This document shows, in pieces, positions 12,767-25,314 of a stretch of DNA of 64,000 nt. The notes below the pieces were generated by a model. The model was not told where the DNA came from and searched no databases. It worked only from the letters and a program-made list of their open reading frames with translations. The DNA comes from Paguma larvata. Taxonomy: Eukaryota > Chordata > Mammalia > Carnivora > Viverridae. The stretch spans positions 64,951,788 through 65,015,787 of the forward strand of contig CM057836.1 of assembly GCA_030068075.1 (NCBI GenBank). The letters run 5' to 3'. The translations under genes were made by a program, and so were the position numbers. The number at the start of each line of letters is the position of its first letter. The first letter of the stretch is position 1.

Positions 12767-13904
12767 AAAGAGTAACACTCAAAAAGGTGAGTTGCTCATA
12801 ATGGAATTTTAGGCCCTGTGAAAATCAAGGGGCATTTACTTTTTTAATCCTGGAGGCTGACTTGCCTTGGAGAAACCTCATTTCATTCATTGATAAAAAC
12901 AAGCAGGCAGGGACTGACCAAGATTTTTGGTATATTCTAGGTTACCTGAACAGTAATAGAGAAAAGGCTGAATAAGAGAACACAGAAAGGAAAATATTCA
13001 CTTGACAAGTGTTTGCTGAGTGCCTAAGACAGGCCAGAAACCTTGCTGGTTGCTAGCGATAGAGTGAGCCAGATGGACAGGGTCCTGCCAGCAAAGAGCT
13101 AAAAGTGAGTTCTAAAGGAACAGAGGGGGCTTCATGCCAACAGAAATAACCTTGGAAAGAGACGTGGTTTTTTATCTCCTCCTTGAACATAAACCTTTAG
13201 AAATCAAGGACTGTACTTACAGGCATATTTTATGAAAAAGTAGCTCAGTACATTAGAACGTTGACAAAAACCACACATTTTCCTTAAAAGTGTGGGAATC
13301 AACTTTTCATAACACTCTTCTTTCTCTTAACTATAGTCTAGATTTTAGACCCTCTTGAAATACTGGGATGCAATGAAGTGCACTACAAAATTTATTTTTT
13401 AATTGTATTTTTATCTCTTTATACACAATAAATAATAATCTGCGGTTGAGACATGAAGGTGCTAAAGATGGACCGCCCAAGTACAGATAAAGGAGGTTTT
13501 TATATATCTTCCTCCAGATGGCGACAAAGGACCATGTCTTTAAAACAGGGATTAGTTTGTGTCCTAAGAGACCAACTCTGTTCTGTTTAAATAAATGGAA
13601 AATTCACAATTTATTTCCTTACCAAATCTACATGAGAAAAAGTGTAAATAAATGACATCTACAGAACTACATTTTCTAGCATCCTGTTGGTTTAAAGGGT
13701 GAATTATTTGGATAGCTTGTTAGCTTTATAAAAGTTGCACCAGGTGAAGAAAAAGAAAAAGGCTGGGAGTAGAAAGAAGAAAATCAGAGTAGCAGATTGT
13801 ATATTGACATGGGTATGACAACAACTCTTCAGATGCCTTTCTTTGGTTGCTATGGTAACCAGGTTCATTTACTCAGCCCTTGTTTTAATGGGGCTCTTAA
13901 ATCA
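12767..13904. other. Intergenic, mostly unrecognised
   Basis: A weak old-retroposon-like phrase (gtttgctgagtgcctaagac) lies near 13010-13105; otherwise nothing supported. Confidence 0.4.
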
Positions 13905-14115
13905 GTAGACTGTTCGAGCTGCAGTCAGACTGCCTGGTTCAGATCTTCTTTCCACCATTTACCAAACATGTGACTCTCAACAAGTGAGTTAACATCTATC
14001 TCTGTGTCTCAGTTTCCTCATTTGTAAAGTGGGGATGATGATAAACTGAGAATAAGTATGTAAAACACTTAGCACAGTATCTGGCTTCTATCTTACATTC
14101 CCTAAATCAGCAGTC
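13905..14115 (+). repeat. MIR SINE
   Basis: 'gtctcagtttcctcatttgt', 'aaagtggggatgatgataa' and 'aaacacttagcacagtatct' follow MIR order. Confidence 0.82.
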
Positions 14116-14298
14116 ACCACCAAACCGCCATTAGGGCCACAGCTACACTATCTACAAGGACTCGTCAAGACATTTCTTTCATTTTATTTTAGGAAGAAGC
14201 AAGGTTCATGTTATTGGCCACAACAACAAGGTGGAATATTTTGGGGCTAAACAGTATAATTTGAGTATCTGGCTCATTGCTTAAAATGTCAAATTGTT

Positions 14299-14508
14299 GG
14301 GGCACCTGGGTGGCTCAGTCTAACTTGATTTCACTTCAGGTCATGATCTCATGGTTCAGGAGATCAGGCCCCATACCCGGTTCCGTGCTTATAGCACGAA
14401 GGCTGCTTGGGATTCTCTCTCTCCCTCTCTAGCATCCCCCACCCCTACTCCAAGTGTACACACACTCTCTCTCTCCCTTTCTCTCTCAAAATAAACATTT
14501 TTTAAAAA
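14299..14508 (+). repeat. tRNA-Lys SINE with internal deletion near the A box
   Basis: Head ggggcacctgggtggctcag is followed by a short gap compared with its relatives. Duplication gtcaaattgtt at 14288-14298 and 14509-14519. Confidence 0.92.
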
Positions 14509-14942
14509 GTCAAATTGTTCAGTTTTTCATTCTGATGAAATCAAATAATTTGCTTAATGAATCACTCCATTTTTTTTTTAAATCATCACTTAGAATATTT
14601 TTAGTTTTTGCCTTAACAAGAGTATCATTTTCCAAATTACACTGCCTTCGTGAACAAGTTTAATCTTCTCATATTTGCGGGAGATGCTTGCTTTTATTTT
14701 ACTACTAGCCTCCTTTTGCCTTCCCTTCTTGGTACTGCTAATTATCTCAGAGTTTAAGCAGTTCTTTCAACATTCATTCTTTCCACTGTCATGAATTTTT
14801 TTAATTGTCAAAATAACTTTCCATATCAATATGCCTGCCTCCAGCTGGTCAAGATTCAGTTAGTCTGTTGATTTGCTTGATCCGTCTTGTTTTTCCTTCG
14901 AAACAGTTCAATTTATCTACAAAATCCAAAGTTTCTTGCTAG

Positions 14943-15394
14943 TGAGAGGTCCCGGACCTAAGAGCCGGCCCCAAACACTTCCTGCTCCAGGGGACCAGAA
15001 AGAGAAAGAGAAAGGGACCAGATCTTGCCGCCGCCGCACCAGCCGAGACCAATTAAGGACATGGTCCACACAAAAATCCCTATATGGTAAAGGCTAGCGG
15101 CTTGACCAATCGAGAAAAGACCTGCCAGTATAATCCCTGTAAGGAAGAACCCTCTGCAGGGACCAATCCATAGAGCACCCCTATTCCCCACATACAAACC
15201 CACCAATGAGCTAGAGAAACCTGTTTCCCGCCTTGGAATTCGCGTCTAATTGTGCTTAACAGGAGCCTGCGCGTTCCTCTCAGGGTCGCCATTTTACGGA
15301 GTGGCTGACCCCAGCATGCTGGAATCTCAATAAACGCTCTTGCCTTGGCATATGTGTCTCGTGGTCTTTGGGGGATGATCCAAGGACCCCAACA
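14943..15394 (+). mobile_element. Solo LTR, gammaretrovirus-like (class I ERV)
   Basis: 452 bp that starts TGAGAGGTCC and ends CCCAACA, flanked by a perfect 4-bp duplication CTAG (14939-14942 and 15395-15398). An AATAAA at 15329-15334 is followed by a GCTCTTGCCTTGGCATATG type R/U5 stretch typical of gammaretroviral LTRs. No internal region or second LTR adjoins, so it is a recombined solo copy. It encodes no viral protein. Confidence 0.85.
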
Positions 15395-15899
15395 CTAGCA
15401 TTCCTCAGCTAATTGTTTATCCTCTACACAGAGTTGTCTTTTGAATTTGAATACTTTGCTTTTGATAGAATCGCTTCTCACTTTTTTCTACTTGCTACCC
15501 GAGAGACCCAAGCCCTTTCGTAGCATGACAGTTGGCTCTGTATCATCCATCCACATTCATGTCTCTGTTTCCGCCCGATGGCAGAAATTGCAGAGAAATA
15601 TGGAGCCACAGGCAGAGATCCTCTTAAGAACCTTGGGCAAGGAGAGCGAAAAAGGACCCATCCATATAGTAAAGCTTGTCTCCCATTAACTGGATAAACT
15701 GACACTTTCTAAAATTATGCTGTAGTTCACACATTTTACTTTGTAATCAGCATTACTTGGCTGCACTCTAAGATTTTTGACAGATGGTTTTTAAAGTCAG
15801 AGAAACTTCACGTTGTGTGATCCCTGGTACTATTTCCTACTTGCTTCCCATTTGTGACTTTATTAGAGACAGGAAAGAAAATAAGGCCATCCTTTCAAA

Positions 15900-16337
15900 C
15901 AAAGTATTAGAGGAAAACATGGTGTGTCAGTCTATTACTTTGGTGCTCCCAGTGAAACATTGCCTGGTATTTGCACCCTTGTGTATTCAAGCCTTTGACT
16001 GTGGCCTTGGCCATGTGATTGGCTTTGGCCAATGGGACATTAGCAAGTGTGATGCTTAATAAGTACTTGCACATGAGGGCTTGTCCTCTTGGAATGTTTC
16101 ATTTAGAGCTAGACCCTTGAAAGGCCAAATGGAGGGAAACCATGGGAGCCACTGGGACTTTGCTCCAACCAAGCTGTCAACGGAATCCGACAGCATGACT
16201 CACCTCAGTCACACAACTTGGAGCAGAAGTTCCTCCCAATGGAGCAGAGTCAGCCCACAGAATCATGGCCAATAACAGGTTGTCGCTTAGCTGCTATGTT
16301 TGGGGATGGCTTGTTATACAGCAATAGGTAACTCGGA
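15900..16337 (+). mobile_element. MaLR (MLT1-type) LTR relic
   Basis: The phrases 'ttggccaatgggacattagc', 'cccacagaatcatggccaa' and 'ggcttgttatacagcaatag' match the 3' part of MLT1-type mammalian LTRs as I know them. The 5' limit is approximate. Confidence 0.55.
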
Positions 16338-16844
16338 CACGTGGTAACAAATCACTTTCTTAAATTACACATGACGTTTACCTTACGTTTCCACTCAGGA
16401 AAGCATCACTGTGTACACATTTCATTTTGATAAAGATTCAGGTCTAAATTTATATCCAATTGAAATGTCAGAATGATGCCTGACACCCTGCAGTGTGCTT
16501 TGGCCTTTGAGCTATTTAAAAACATGTCACCCAGGGCAGCCCTGTCCTCAATGACATCTCCACCGGGAAGCGTGGCTGGCTGGCGCTCTAGGCATTGCGA
16601 ATCTTATTTCAGAAAATGCTGACAGATTGTTTCACAGAACATTGTCATAATACCATGCCACTGAATATTGAGTTGCCTTCATGGTAGCAGATTTCTGAGG
16701 GGATTGGGCTTATCTTTTTGGATTCCTGTGACAGCAAAATTTCCTTTTTTGTTAAAATGTAAATTTATGAAAGGTATTATGAAACTATAAAAAACTAAAA
16801 AAAAAAAAACAAAAAAAGTTTACTTACGAAAAGATTATGGACAT

Positions 16845-17155
16845 TAACACTGGACTAGTGGAATAAACTCCAGTATGTCCACACAATGGAGTGCTATGTA
16901 CCTATACAAAAATCATACAAAAATCAGCAAGTTCCATAGTGTTGATATAGAAAGTGCTCCTCGATACAGCATTAAATGAAAAAAAGCAAGTTTCAGAACA
17001 GCGAGTATGGTATGTTACCCTTTGGGTTAAAAATGCAATTTGCATTTGCATGTATGTGTAACGGATTTAAAAATCTATAAATGGGAGTAGGAAAATGACC
17101 CTGGGACTGGAGGGAATAAGCACAAAGAGGAAACTTTTCACTGTACACGTTTTTA
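16845..17155 (+). mobile_element. L1/HAL1-type 3' relic
   Basis: The order of phrases 'ccacacaatggagtgctatg', 'aaaaaagcaagtttcagaac', 'agtatggtatgttaccc' matches the 3' part of old L1 and HAL1 elements. A SINE has inserted at its end (17171-17419). Confidence 0.65.
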
Positions 17156-17170
17156 TACTTTCTGGTTTTT

Positions 17171-17419
17171 TTTTTTAATTTTTTTAATGTTTATTTATTT
17201 ATTTATTTATTTTTAAATGTTTATTTATTTTTGAGACAGAGAGAGCCAGAGCATGAGTGGGGGAGGGGCAGAGAGAGAGGGAGACACAGAAACCGAAGTA
17301 GGCTCCAGGCTCCGAGCTGTCAGCACAGAGCCTGACGCGGGGCTCGAACTCACTGACCGCGAGATCATGACCTGAGCCGAAGTCGGATGCTCAACTGGCT
17401 GAGCCACCCAGGACGCCCC
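17171..17419 (-). repeat. tRNA-Lys SINE with (ATTT)n tail
   Basis: Antisense. Duplication atactttctggttttt at 17155-17170 and 17420-17435. The tail has expanded as atttatttattt at about 17193-17212. Confidence 0.94.
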
Positions 17420-17580
17420 ATACTTTCTGGTTTTTAAACGATATGAATATGCTACCGATTCAAAATATAAATTAAGTTATTTAAGTTTGGGAAAACATGA
17501 ACTAAAATATTAACTAGTATTTCACATATTTTTTCTTTTTGTTTATTTGTATTTCCTTTTTTTTCTGCAAAAGTATCATG

Positions 17581-17934
17581 TGTTGGGCTAGGGCAGAGGG
17601 AAGGCTCCATAAAATGGAAATCGACCCAAAATGGCCGAAGTTCCCACCACAGCACTGGGGGGTGGACATGTCATTCCAGTAGACCAATAGGACTTTAACA
17701 AGCGTACAAGGTATCCTATCTGCTAATAAGAACTCGTCACCAGTTTTGAAATCTCCTCCCCAAACCCATGAAAAGCTCTTAACCTCCGACCTCTGGCGCG
17801 ACTTCCCCAACTCCTCTCTTTCAAGTCTCGAGTCTCGGAACCTCGCCTGAGGGTGCTTGCAATAAAGTGTACTCTCAGACCACACTTTGCCTTGGCGGTC
17901 TTACTTTTATCCATCAGTGACTCATAACCTTACA
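17581..17934 (+). mobile_element. Solo LTR, ERV1-like
   Basis: 354 bp from TGTTGGGCTAGGG to AACCTTACA, flanked by a 5-bp duplication TCATG (17576-17580 and 17935-17939). AATAAA lies at 17861-17866, with a short R/U5 after it. It has TG...CA ends and no internal viral sequence nearby. Assignment to class I rests on the short length and overall layout only. Confidence 0.78.
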
Positions 17935-18029
17935 TCATGTAATTTAAAAAGCACTATCTAAAATTTATCAAATAAAGACAAAATCCATTGATAGTCCCAC
18001 CATTCAATCCAAATACAACTATTATTTTT

Positions 18030-18155
18030 TTATTTTACTTTTTGCTTTTTAAATATTTTATTTTTAAGTAATCTCTATATCCAACATGGGGCTCGAACTC
18101 ACACCCCGAGATCAAGAGTCACATGTTCTTCCAAGTGAGCCAGCCAGGTGCACAC
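18030..18155 (-). repeat. Short older tRNA-Lys SINE
   Basis: Antisense, lacking the CT-rich part: ttttaagtaatctctatatc, ggggctcgaactcacacccc and the head gccagccaggtgcac. Confidence 0.85.
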
Positions 18156-18164
18156 TTTGACATT

Positions 18165-19520
18165 TTTTTATTATATCCTTTCTTAAATAATCATGCAATA
18201 CATCTGTTTGTTTAAAAAGTCTCTGTGTGCGTTAGATCCTCAAAAGTGAAATTCTGCTTCTAACAGTATAAACATTTTCAGAAGTGTGATATGTACTGTC
18301 TAAATGTTTTCCAAAGGGATTGCTGCCCATATAAATTTATGAGAACTCCAGGTTCATTAAGGCATCACTAGCATTAATATTTTAAGAATCTTTGCTAATA
18401 GGCTAAATTTGAATCTCTTTATTGTTGGGAGCCATTTTGGGCTCACAGGTTGAGACCCTTCCCTGTGTGGAAAAGGTGGTTGAAGCAAAGCTCCCGCTGG
18501 CCAAAATGGCGCCTAGTCTTACCTCCATCTAAATAATTTTTCAGGCTTGGATTTCTTGAGCTACTCTCCTTGACCCCAAAGAATATAATGCTCTTTTGTT
18601 TTATGGCATTTAGACAAAAGGGAAGGACCTGGAGCATGATGCTTTGATGGATTACATCTGAATGAGAGTAGCCTGGCCTTAAAGTTGCATCGTAGGGATA
18701 GGTTGCACAAATTGATAGCAGTTATGAGCTGGCTGATTTGCATAATCACTGGGCCCCTATTAGGTAAATTCACTCATTCACAAGCAAAGGACAAGCATTG
18801 GAAATTCTGTCCTTGCCGGATGGTTGCACCTCCCCCATTGTAGTTGGAAGAATAGGCAGAATGACTCGTGGCCTGTTTATAGATAATCAACATAGGCAGG
18901 CCCAGGTAACACCCTGTTCTCTCCCCCTGCCTTAAATTTATATGCTAATTAACTTGAAAACAACTTGCAAGATTGAGGAAGCTGCCACCTTGCTGGTAGA
19001 AAGCATTATTGTTAAAGAGATCAAACTATGGAATGTCACCCATTGATGTAATGTCACTCACTACCTTTAAAAATAAAGACACTGAGACCAGCAGGGCGGA
19101 GATGCCAGAATTGCCAGGGCTGCCTTCTTGGTCATCAGACTACAGTCTCTCGTAGCTCTCTCATTTCCTTTCACCTGACTGTCCATCCTTCGGGGACCCC
19201 TAGATTCTCAGGAACTGGATTCCGGCACTTTTATCACTTGTCTTTCTATTTCTTTTGCAACTAATGAAGATGAACATTTTTCTATTTGTGTGTGGACAAG
19301 TTTAATTCCTCCCTAAAATTTTGTTTTCAAGCCCTTTGCCCATGTCGAGAGTTTAAAGAGTTTTCTTTATTTACAGGTTTTTAAGCATTTTAGTTATTTT
19401 CTTTATTTACAGGTTTTTAGGTATATTTTAGTTATCTGTCCTTTTCATTGGAAATAGTTTTCCTCTGTCATCTGCATTTTGTTTTATTTTATTGCATTTA
19501 GAGTGTTAGGTTTTTATTCA
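18165..19520 (-). mobile_element. Antisense L1 ORF2 relic, split by the class II LTR
   Basis: Antisense L1 text (gggattgctgcccatataaa; atgaagatgaacatttttct; tcaagccctttgcccatg) lies on both sides of the LTR at 18423-19227. It contains a local tandem repeat of 'ttctttatttacaggttttt' at about 19363-19418. Confidence 0.7.
18423..19227 (+). mobile_element. Solo LTR, class II (IAP/ERVK-like), inserted in an antisense L1
   Basis: About 805 bp starting TGTTGGGAGCC, the opening typical of class II LTRs, and ending GGATTCCGGCA, with AATAAA at 19072-19077. The flanks (ctttat at 18417-18422; cttttat from 19228) look like a 6-bp duplication with one base of drift. L1 antisense sequence is interrupted here and continues beyond it, which independently supports the two boundaries. 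Confidence 0.75.
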
Positions 19521-19529
19521 CATCCATTT

Positions 19530-19712
19530 TTTTAATTTTTAAAATTTTATTTATTTGAGAGAGACAGAGCACGCATGAGCAGGAAAGGAGGAGGGAGAGA
19601 AAAAGAGCCTTAAGCAAGCTCCATGCTCAGCACACAGCCTCAGACCCTGGGATCATGACCTGAGCCGAAAGCAAGAATCAGATCCTCAATCAACTGAGCC
19701 ACCCAGGTGCCC
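19530..19712 (-). repeat. tRNA-Lys SINE, old
   Basis: Antisense from attttatttatttgagagag to the head cacccaggtgccc. Flanks tattcacat and tattcatat are a likely decayed duplication. Confidence 0.9.
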
Positions 19713-19719
19713 CTATTCA

Positions 19720-21754
19720 TATGGGGGCCTTGACATTGCTTATCTTCCATCAGAAGTCTAATAAAGATTCACTTCTGTTTTCTTCTAATTTGATATATTT
19801 TGATTTAATTTATTTAGAACTAATTGCTGTGTGCAATGTTAGAAAATTTGAATAGATAATTTTAAGGCTACTCACATTCCTTAATAACATTTATTGAATA
19901 ATCATTCCTTCTCCCATTGATCATGTGGCCTTCCTTATAATATTTTTGGTTCTTATGAATAGTAGTGTCCATTTCTATAACAGTTACTGTGTTCTACGGG
20001 TTTACATCAGTATCACACTCTCTATGAAAGCCTGAGAATATCTTTTCATAAACGGCAGGGCTCCAACCCATCATGATTATTATGATCATTTCTTTGATGC
20101 CACCTCTTAACTGGATGTTTATTCATCGTCTTCTCAGGTAAATATTTTATCTTTCAAAAATATTCCACGGTTTTTGTTGGAAATTTGTCAAACTTATGAA
20201 CTAGTTTTGAGTAGAAATTGGTGTTTTGTTTTTTGTTGTTAATATTCTTGCTTCCAAAAGGAACATGCTTCTCGTTTCCATTTAGTCAGGACTTCCTGCA
20301 GCTGCCCACAATTTTTGTTGATTTGATTGGTTGGTTAGGTTTCTTCTCATAGGTCACTCGTGTTTCACATAAAAGCATTCCTTGGTACTTTACGTGTTTT
20401 GTTTGTTTTGTGAATGGGGTCTCTTTTCGTTATATCTTTCTAGCTGATTATACCTTACATGGAGGAATGATGGTGAGTATATATATATGTATACATACAC
20501 ACCTCATATCTGGTCCTTTCGGTGGCTCTATTTTTATCATGGAAAACAATTTCCAGTTCAGGTTTTCTGGGAATACAAGTTGTTTTAACACTTAAATTGG
20601 CCTGAAACTCTGTTAATTTTTTGGGGGGGTCATTAATGGTGCCACAATGGCCAATTAATGGGGTGACCTAAATGTTTACTTCCCATCGATTTTACTGTTT
20701 TGTGGACACAGCCTGTTTTAGGGAGGTTACCATGGAACCTTGTAAAAATAGAAATGTGAATGTATGCTGATGAGCTACAAGCACAAGAACAGTCCTTGAT
20801 TTAGATGTGAGCAGTGCGCACAGCCAACTCTCACTCTGTTTTGACACTTGCAGGTGAGGAGAGGTGAGAATCCCAAAATAGAAAGGAAATTGAAGAAATT
20901 GGCAAAATGGCTGAATCAGTGGCTGGTTTTAATTACCTGCCCAGATGTCTGTGTACTTTACATATTTAATTGGTTCTACCATACTACCTTTCTAAAGATA
21001 AAGATTCCTAAGAGAACTGGAAAGGCATGGACATTTGTCACTTGGCACTGCTATAGAGATTACCCACATTATCCTCTTCCTTTACATTCTTGATCCTCTT
21101 CATTACAAGCTTCCTGTAGATACACATGGAAGTGGGCCCTGGTTCCTTTTGGCCACCATGGCCAACAGTGCTCCCTCTGGTGTGAAAAGCCACCTTGCCC
21201 AAGCTCCTGACTATAAGAATGGGAGCAGGGCATTTTATCCCAGTGAGAAGACCCACAGGGAGGACAGAGGGTACAAACACTGAGAGAGCAGTCAGGGAGG
21301 GGAAAGGGAGGGAGGAAAACGGAAAGCCCGATATGAACTAATAGATCTCTTATGGGTAAAATTAAGAACTATGTATGTTCTCTGTGTTCTGCGTGCACTC
21401 CAGCATCTAAACATCCAATTTTCCTTCAGATAATGGTTGCAACTTCCTTCTTGTTAAGGACCTGGTTGACGAGTTACCTAACAATGTGTACCTCCACTCC
21501 CCAGAAAAAGGTGAAGAGAAAGGATTTAACATGTAAACAGCTGCATTTGTTTATAACTCCCATTTCCCAGTCAAGATCAGTGAGCGAAAAGTCAAGACGA
21601 AGCAGCAATGCAACAGAGGATGAATGTTTTAAGTGGGACACATGCGTTAGAAGGAAGATTTCCACTGAGCAGTGCCAGTAACACAGTAGGTGTTTCTAAG
21701 CAATACAGCTAACAAAGAGCTAAGAGAAATGACTTATGCCCTGAGAAGTTGCAG
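19720..21754. other. Intergenic, no supported feature
   Basis: The first part may continue the antisense L1, but I cannot support limits. A short TA repeat lies at about 20477-20490. No gene recognised. Confidence 0.4.
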
Positions 21755-21766
21755 AAAAAGGTCATT

Positions 21767-21990
21767 AAAAGAAGTTTTTTTTTTACAGTTTATTTATTTT
21801 TGAGAAAGAGAGAGAGAGGCAGAGTGTGAACGAGGGAGGGGCACAGAGAAAGGGAGACACAGAATCTGAAGCAGGCTCCAGGCTCTGAGCTGTCAGCACA
21901 GAGCCGGACGAGGGGCTCAAACTCATGAACTATGAGATCATGACCTGAGTCAAAGTTGGACGCTTAACTGACTGAGCCACCCAGGCACCA
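21767..21990 (-). repeat. tRNA-Lys SINE
   Basis: Antisense; duplication aaaaaggtcatt at 21755-21766 and 21993-22004. Confidence 0.93.
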
Positions 21991-22004
21991 CAAAAAAGGT
22001 CATT

Positions 22005-23990
22005 TTTTTTTTTTACAATAATAAGTTAAAAGTAAAGTGGGCAATCTCTTTAATAAGGTCTGTAATAAAGGACCCCTACCCTGAAAATCTGTGTCAGGAT
22101 GTACAGAGGCACGCCTCTCCATGGAGAAGCCCCCTCAGGCTGCCATAGCTTAGTGTCTGGAAGGTCAGAAGACACAAATATTTAATTGCTTTTCTTTTTT
22201 ATTTGTATGTTCTCAACCAATGGCTCTCTCCCTTTTTCTTCCTATATAGGTGCTGTCTTTGTGAATTATTCTGGTATAAAATTAGGATGCAATCATTCCT
22301 GGTTACAGTGCTGGGGAGAGATAGGAGTTCAAACCAATACCCTCTTCTGGCAAAGCTGTTCTTCCTTGAAGCCAGGAGTGAAACCTGACCACATACATTT
22401 GGGGATGCACGGGCCCCACCTTGCTCAACACTGCACCCCAGAACATGACAGTGCATGGCACCATTGGTCACAGTAAATTGTTGAATGAAGGCAATGCCTA
22501 ACGATATTTCCAACCTTTCATCTGTTCACTCCTGCAGCCCCACAGGACCTCTGTCCTTCAGAACAGTGTTTTAGAACCTGGGGTCCACTACAGAGGAAGA
22601 AGGGACTTTTTTTTCCCTTCAATCTTCCTCTCCTTAGATACCATTGTTCCAGCCGTGATCTCTGTCAACACTAAGAACTTTTATTTCTCCTGAGAAAACT
22701 GATCCAGGACTGGAGAGTCACTCATTTCCTCAATTTGGTAGAAACCAAGGCTGTGCCCTGTGCAACCACCTCTGTTCCTGGTAGAGATGGCCCAGGTTAG
22801 AGTTTCCACAAGGGCCTCAACTCACCCAGGCCTGGAGACACCTCCCTCTGTCAGGGAGCCATTAGGAATCAGGAGTGGAGTGCTGAGATGGATTTTTTCC
22901 ATTTTAGATTTCCGTTTATTTGGACTTTGACTTAAGGGGAAAGTTAACTGATTTCAAAATTTAATTCCTTTAGACTTTACTGTCTTTGGACTTTACCATG
23001 CATCTAGGTCTATTCTTTAAACTTTCATTTTTCCCCGACAATTTGTAACAGACAAAGAATTTATATTCACATCTGGGGCCTCTTCATAATGTCTGCATTT
23101 TATCTATGGAGTATCTTACTGTTATCATTTGCCCTCATCAAAGAACCTCTGGTGACAGATCGTAATGTGGGCTGGAAACAGGACAGATAGGAATTTCCAG
23201 CTCTGTGTAGAGTAACCTTGGGGCTTCGTGTGCACTTCTGACCCATCTCAGAGCCTTCTGAAGGCAGCACCTAAACTACCCAGCAGAACTGAGGGGGCCT
23301 GAACCTTACACGATTTGTAGGGAGGGAGCAGTTTAAGGAAAAAAGAACATAAAGTGATGAGTACAAAATTAGGTATAGAGCCATGGAAGGGAGCCAAAGC
23401 GTGAGGGTCCTGTCGCATGGGTGCCCTTAGCTTTGATAAATCCACCCCCCTGCCCACCTGTGGTCTCAAGGACACCCAAAGAAACTGACTAGTCCACAAG
23501 GACCGGAGCAGGATACTCCTGAAAAGTTGCTCACCTCTCCCCAGCTAGCTGCACCCCCTGGTGGACCACAGGCTTAGCAGCTGTTGCAAACCCACCTAAA
23601 GTGATGTTATTCATAACAGACTCCTTTCATAAATAATTGTGGCCTCCGCTGTAACCTCACTACCAAGTTATAATGAAAGTGAGTCTTAAATAGAATTCTT
23701 CCACCCATGTAAATGTTGATTAGGAAGCAGGCATGAGACAGTCCTACAACCTGTTCTGGGATCTATGAAGTCCCAGCTCTGTTCTGTGCATGGAAGGTTA
23801 ACCAGATGCAAATATGACCATATTATGGTGACAAGATATAGTCGATTCAGGCACAATAATTGTCTACCAAGAATTTCAGAGTGTTTTTCCCCCCTAAGAA
23901 CAAGGACATTCTCCTACGCAAGAACAGTACTAATATCAAAATTAGGAAATTTAACATTGATATGTACCTATTATCTAATCCAGAGTCTAT
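22005..23990. other. Intergenic, repeat-free unique sequence
   Basis: About 2 kb with no recognisable mobile element in an otherwise SINE-rich region. Open frames of 96-104 codons overlap on both strands near 22190-22510 and look like chance. Confidence 0.45.
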
Positions 23991-24007
23991 TTGTCTCAGT
24001 AATGTTC

Positions 24008-24213
24008 TTTTTTTTTTTTTTAAGTTTATTTATTTGTCTTGAGATAGAGAGAGCACAAGAGGGTAAGCGACCGAGAGAAGGAAAGACAGAATCCTGAGTA
24101 GGCTCCACACTATCAGCACAGAGCCCCATTCGGGGCTCAAACCCACAAACCACAAGATCATGACCCGAGCTGAGATCAGAGTTGGATGCTTAACCAAGCC
24201 ACCCAGGCGCCCC
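24008..24213 (-). repeat. tRNA-Lys SINE
   Basis: Antisense; duplication ctcagtaa(t/c)gtt on both sides, with one substitution. Confidence 0.92.
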
Positions 24214-24224
24214 TCAGTAACGTT

Positions 24225-25310
24225 TCTTATGCCTATTTTTTTGTCTTGGTCCAGGATCCATTCATTCCAGGATCCCAGATTGCACGTGGTCATGAAATCG
24301 CTCTGCCTCCTTTAACCTGGAACAGTTTCTCAGTTATTTTTTGCCTTTGTCAACCTTGACATTTTTGAAGAGTAAAGACCAGTTCGTTTGTAGAATATTT
24401 CTCATTTTGGCTTTGTCTGATGTCTTCTTGTGATGAAATTAAGATTATATATTTTTGGCAGGAGTGCTACAGAAGTGATGCCATGCATGATATCAGGAAG
24501 CACATGACATTGGTTTACCCCAGTATTGGGAGATGTTAGTTTTGATGGCTTGGTTACAATGGGGCTCTCCAAGATTCTTCACCGTAAAGTCACCACTTTC
24601 CCCTTATGGCATTGATAAGTAATATCTAGGAAGGACCTTTGAGACTATGTAAAAATACAGTTTGGCATGAAACCCACACAGTATTTTACGTAACACATAT
24701 GAGTTTCTAATTCAATCATTTGTATTTATTGTTTAATTTCTATTATAACAGAGAACTTCATTTATTTGTTTCAGTATGAACTCATGAAATTTTTATTTGG
24801 GTTGTACTATGGGTTGTAATCCACTATCACTAAAATTTTTAAACCGGTTTAGGTAACAGTGGAATTGCCTATAATTTCCAACCCATGTCTTGTATACCTC
24901 TCATTTGACTGATGACATCCATTTGTCTAATTAACAGAGCCTCTGATGCTAATCAGAGATTAAGAGAGCTGAAGTATTTTTAGTAACAGAATGACTCCTG
25001 GAGTATATTCCTGAATTAGGAAAATTGAATATAGATTAAAGAACATATTTACATCACAATGTCTATTCTGAAAAATTTAAATTACACAGTATATCAGTCA
25101 TTAAACCTGAGAGGTCAACAGAATGAAAAGTTGGGTCATATTAAGAGGAAATGTACCCACCTCTTCTCAGAGCTAAGTTAGTATGGTCTTGCTCTCTGTC
25201 TGAATTCAAGCTCAGCTCAGCCCTTCTGTACCCAGTTTGTTCTTGGAAACCCAGTCTGCTTACATGGAGTTGGTGCTCCCTGGTCCCGAGCTGTAGGCTT
25301 AACAACAACG
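24225..25310. other. Intergenic, no recognised feature
   Basis: AT-rich, no supported gene or repeat. Confidence 0.45.
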
Positions 25311-25314
25311 TTCT

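Noticed and set aside
22186..22513. 96- and 104-codon frames on opposite strands
   Set aside because: Overlapping frames with no domain; chance.
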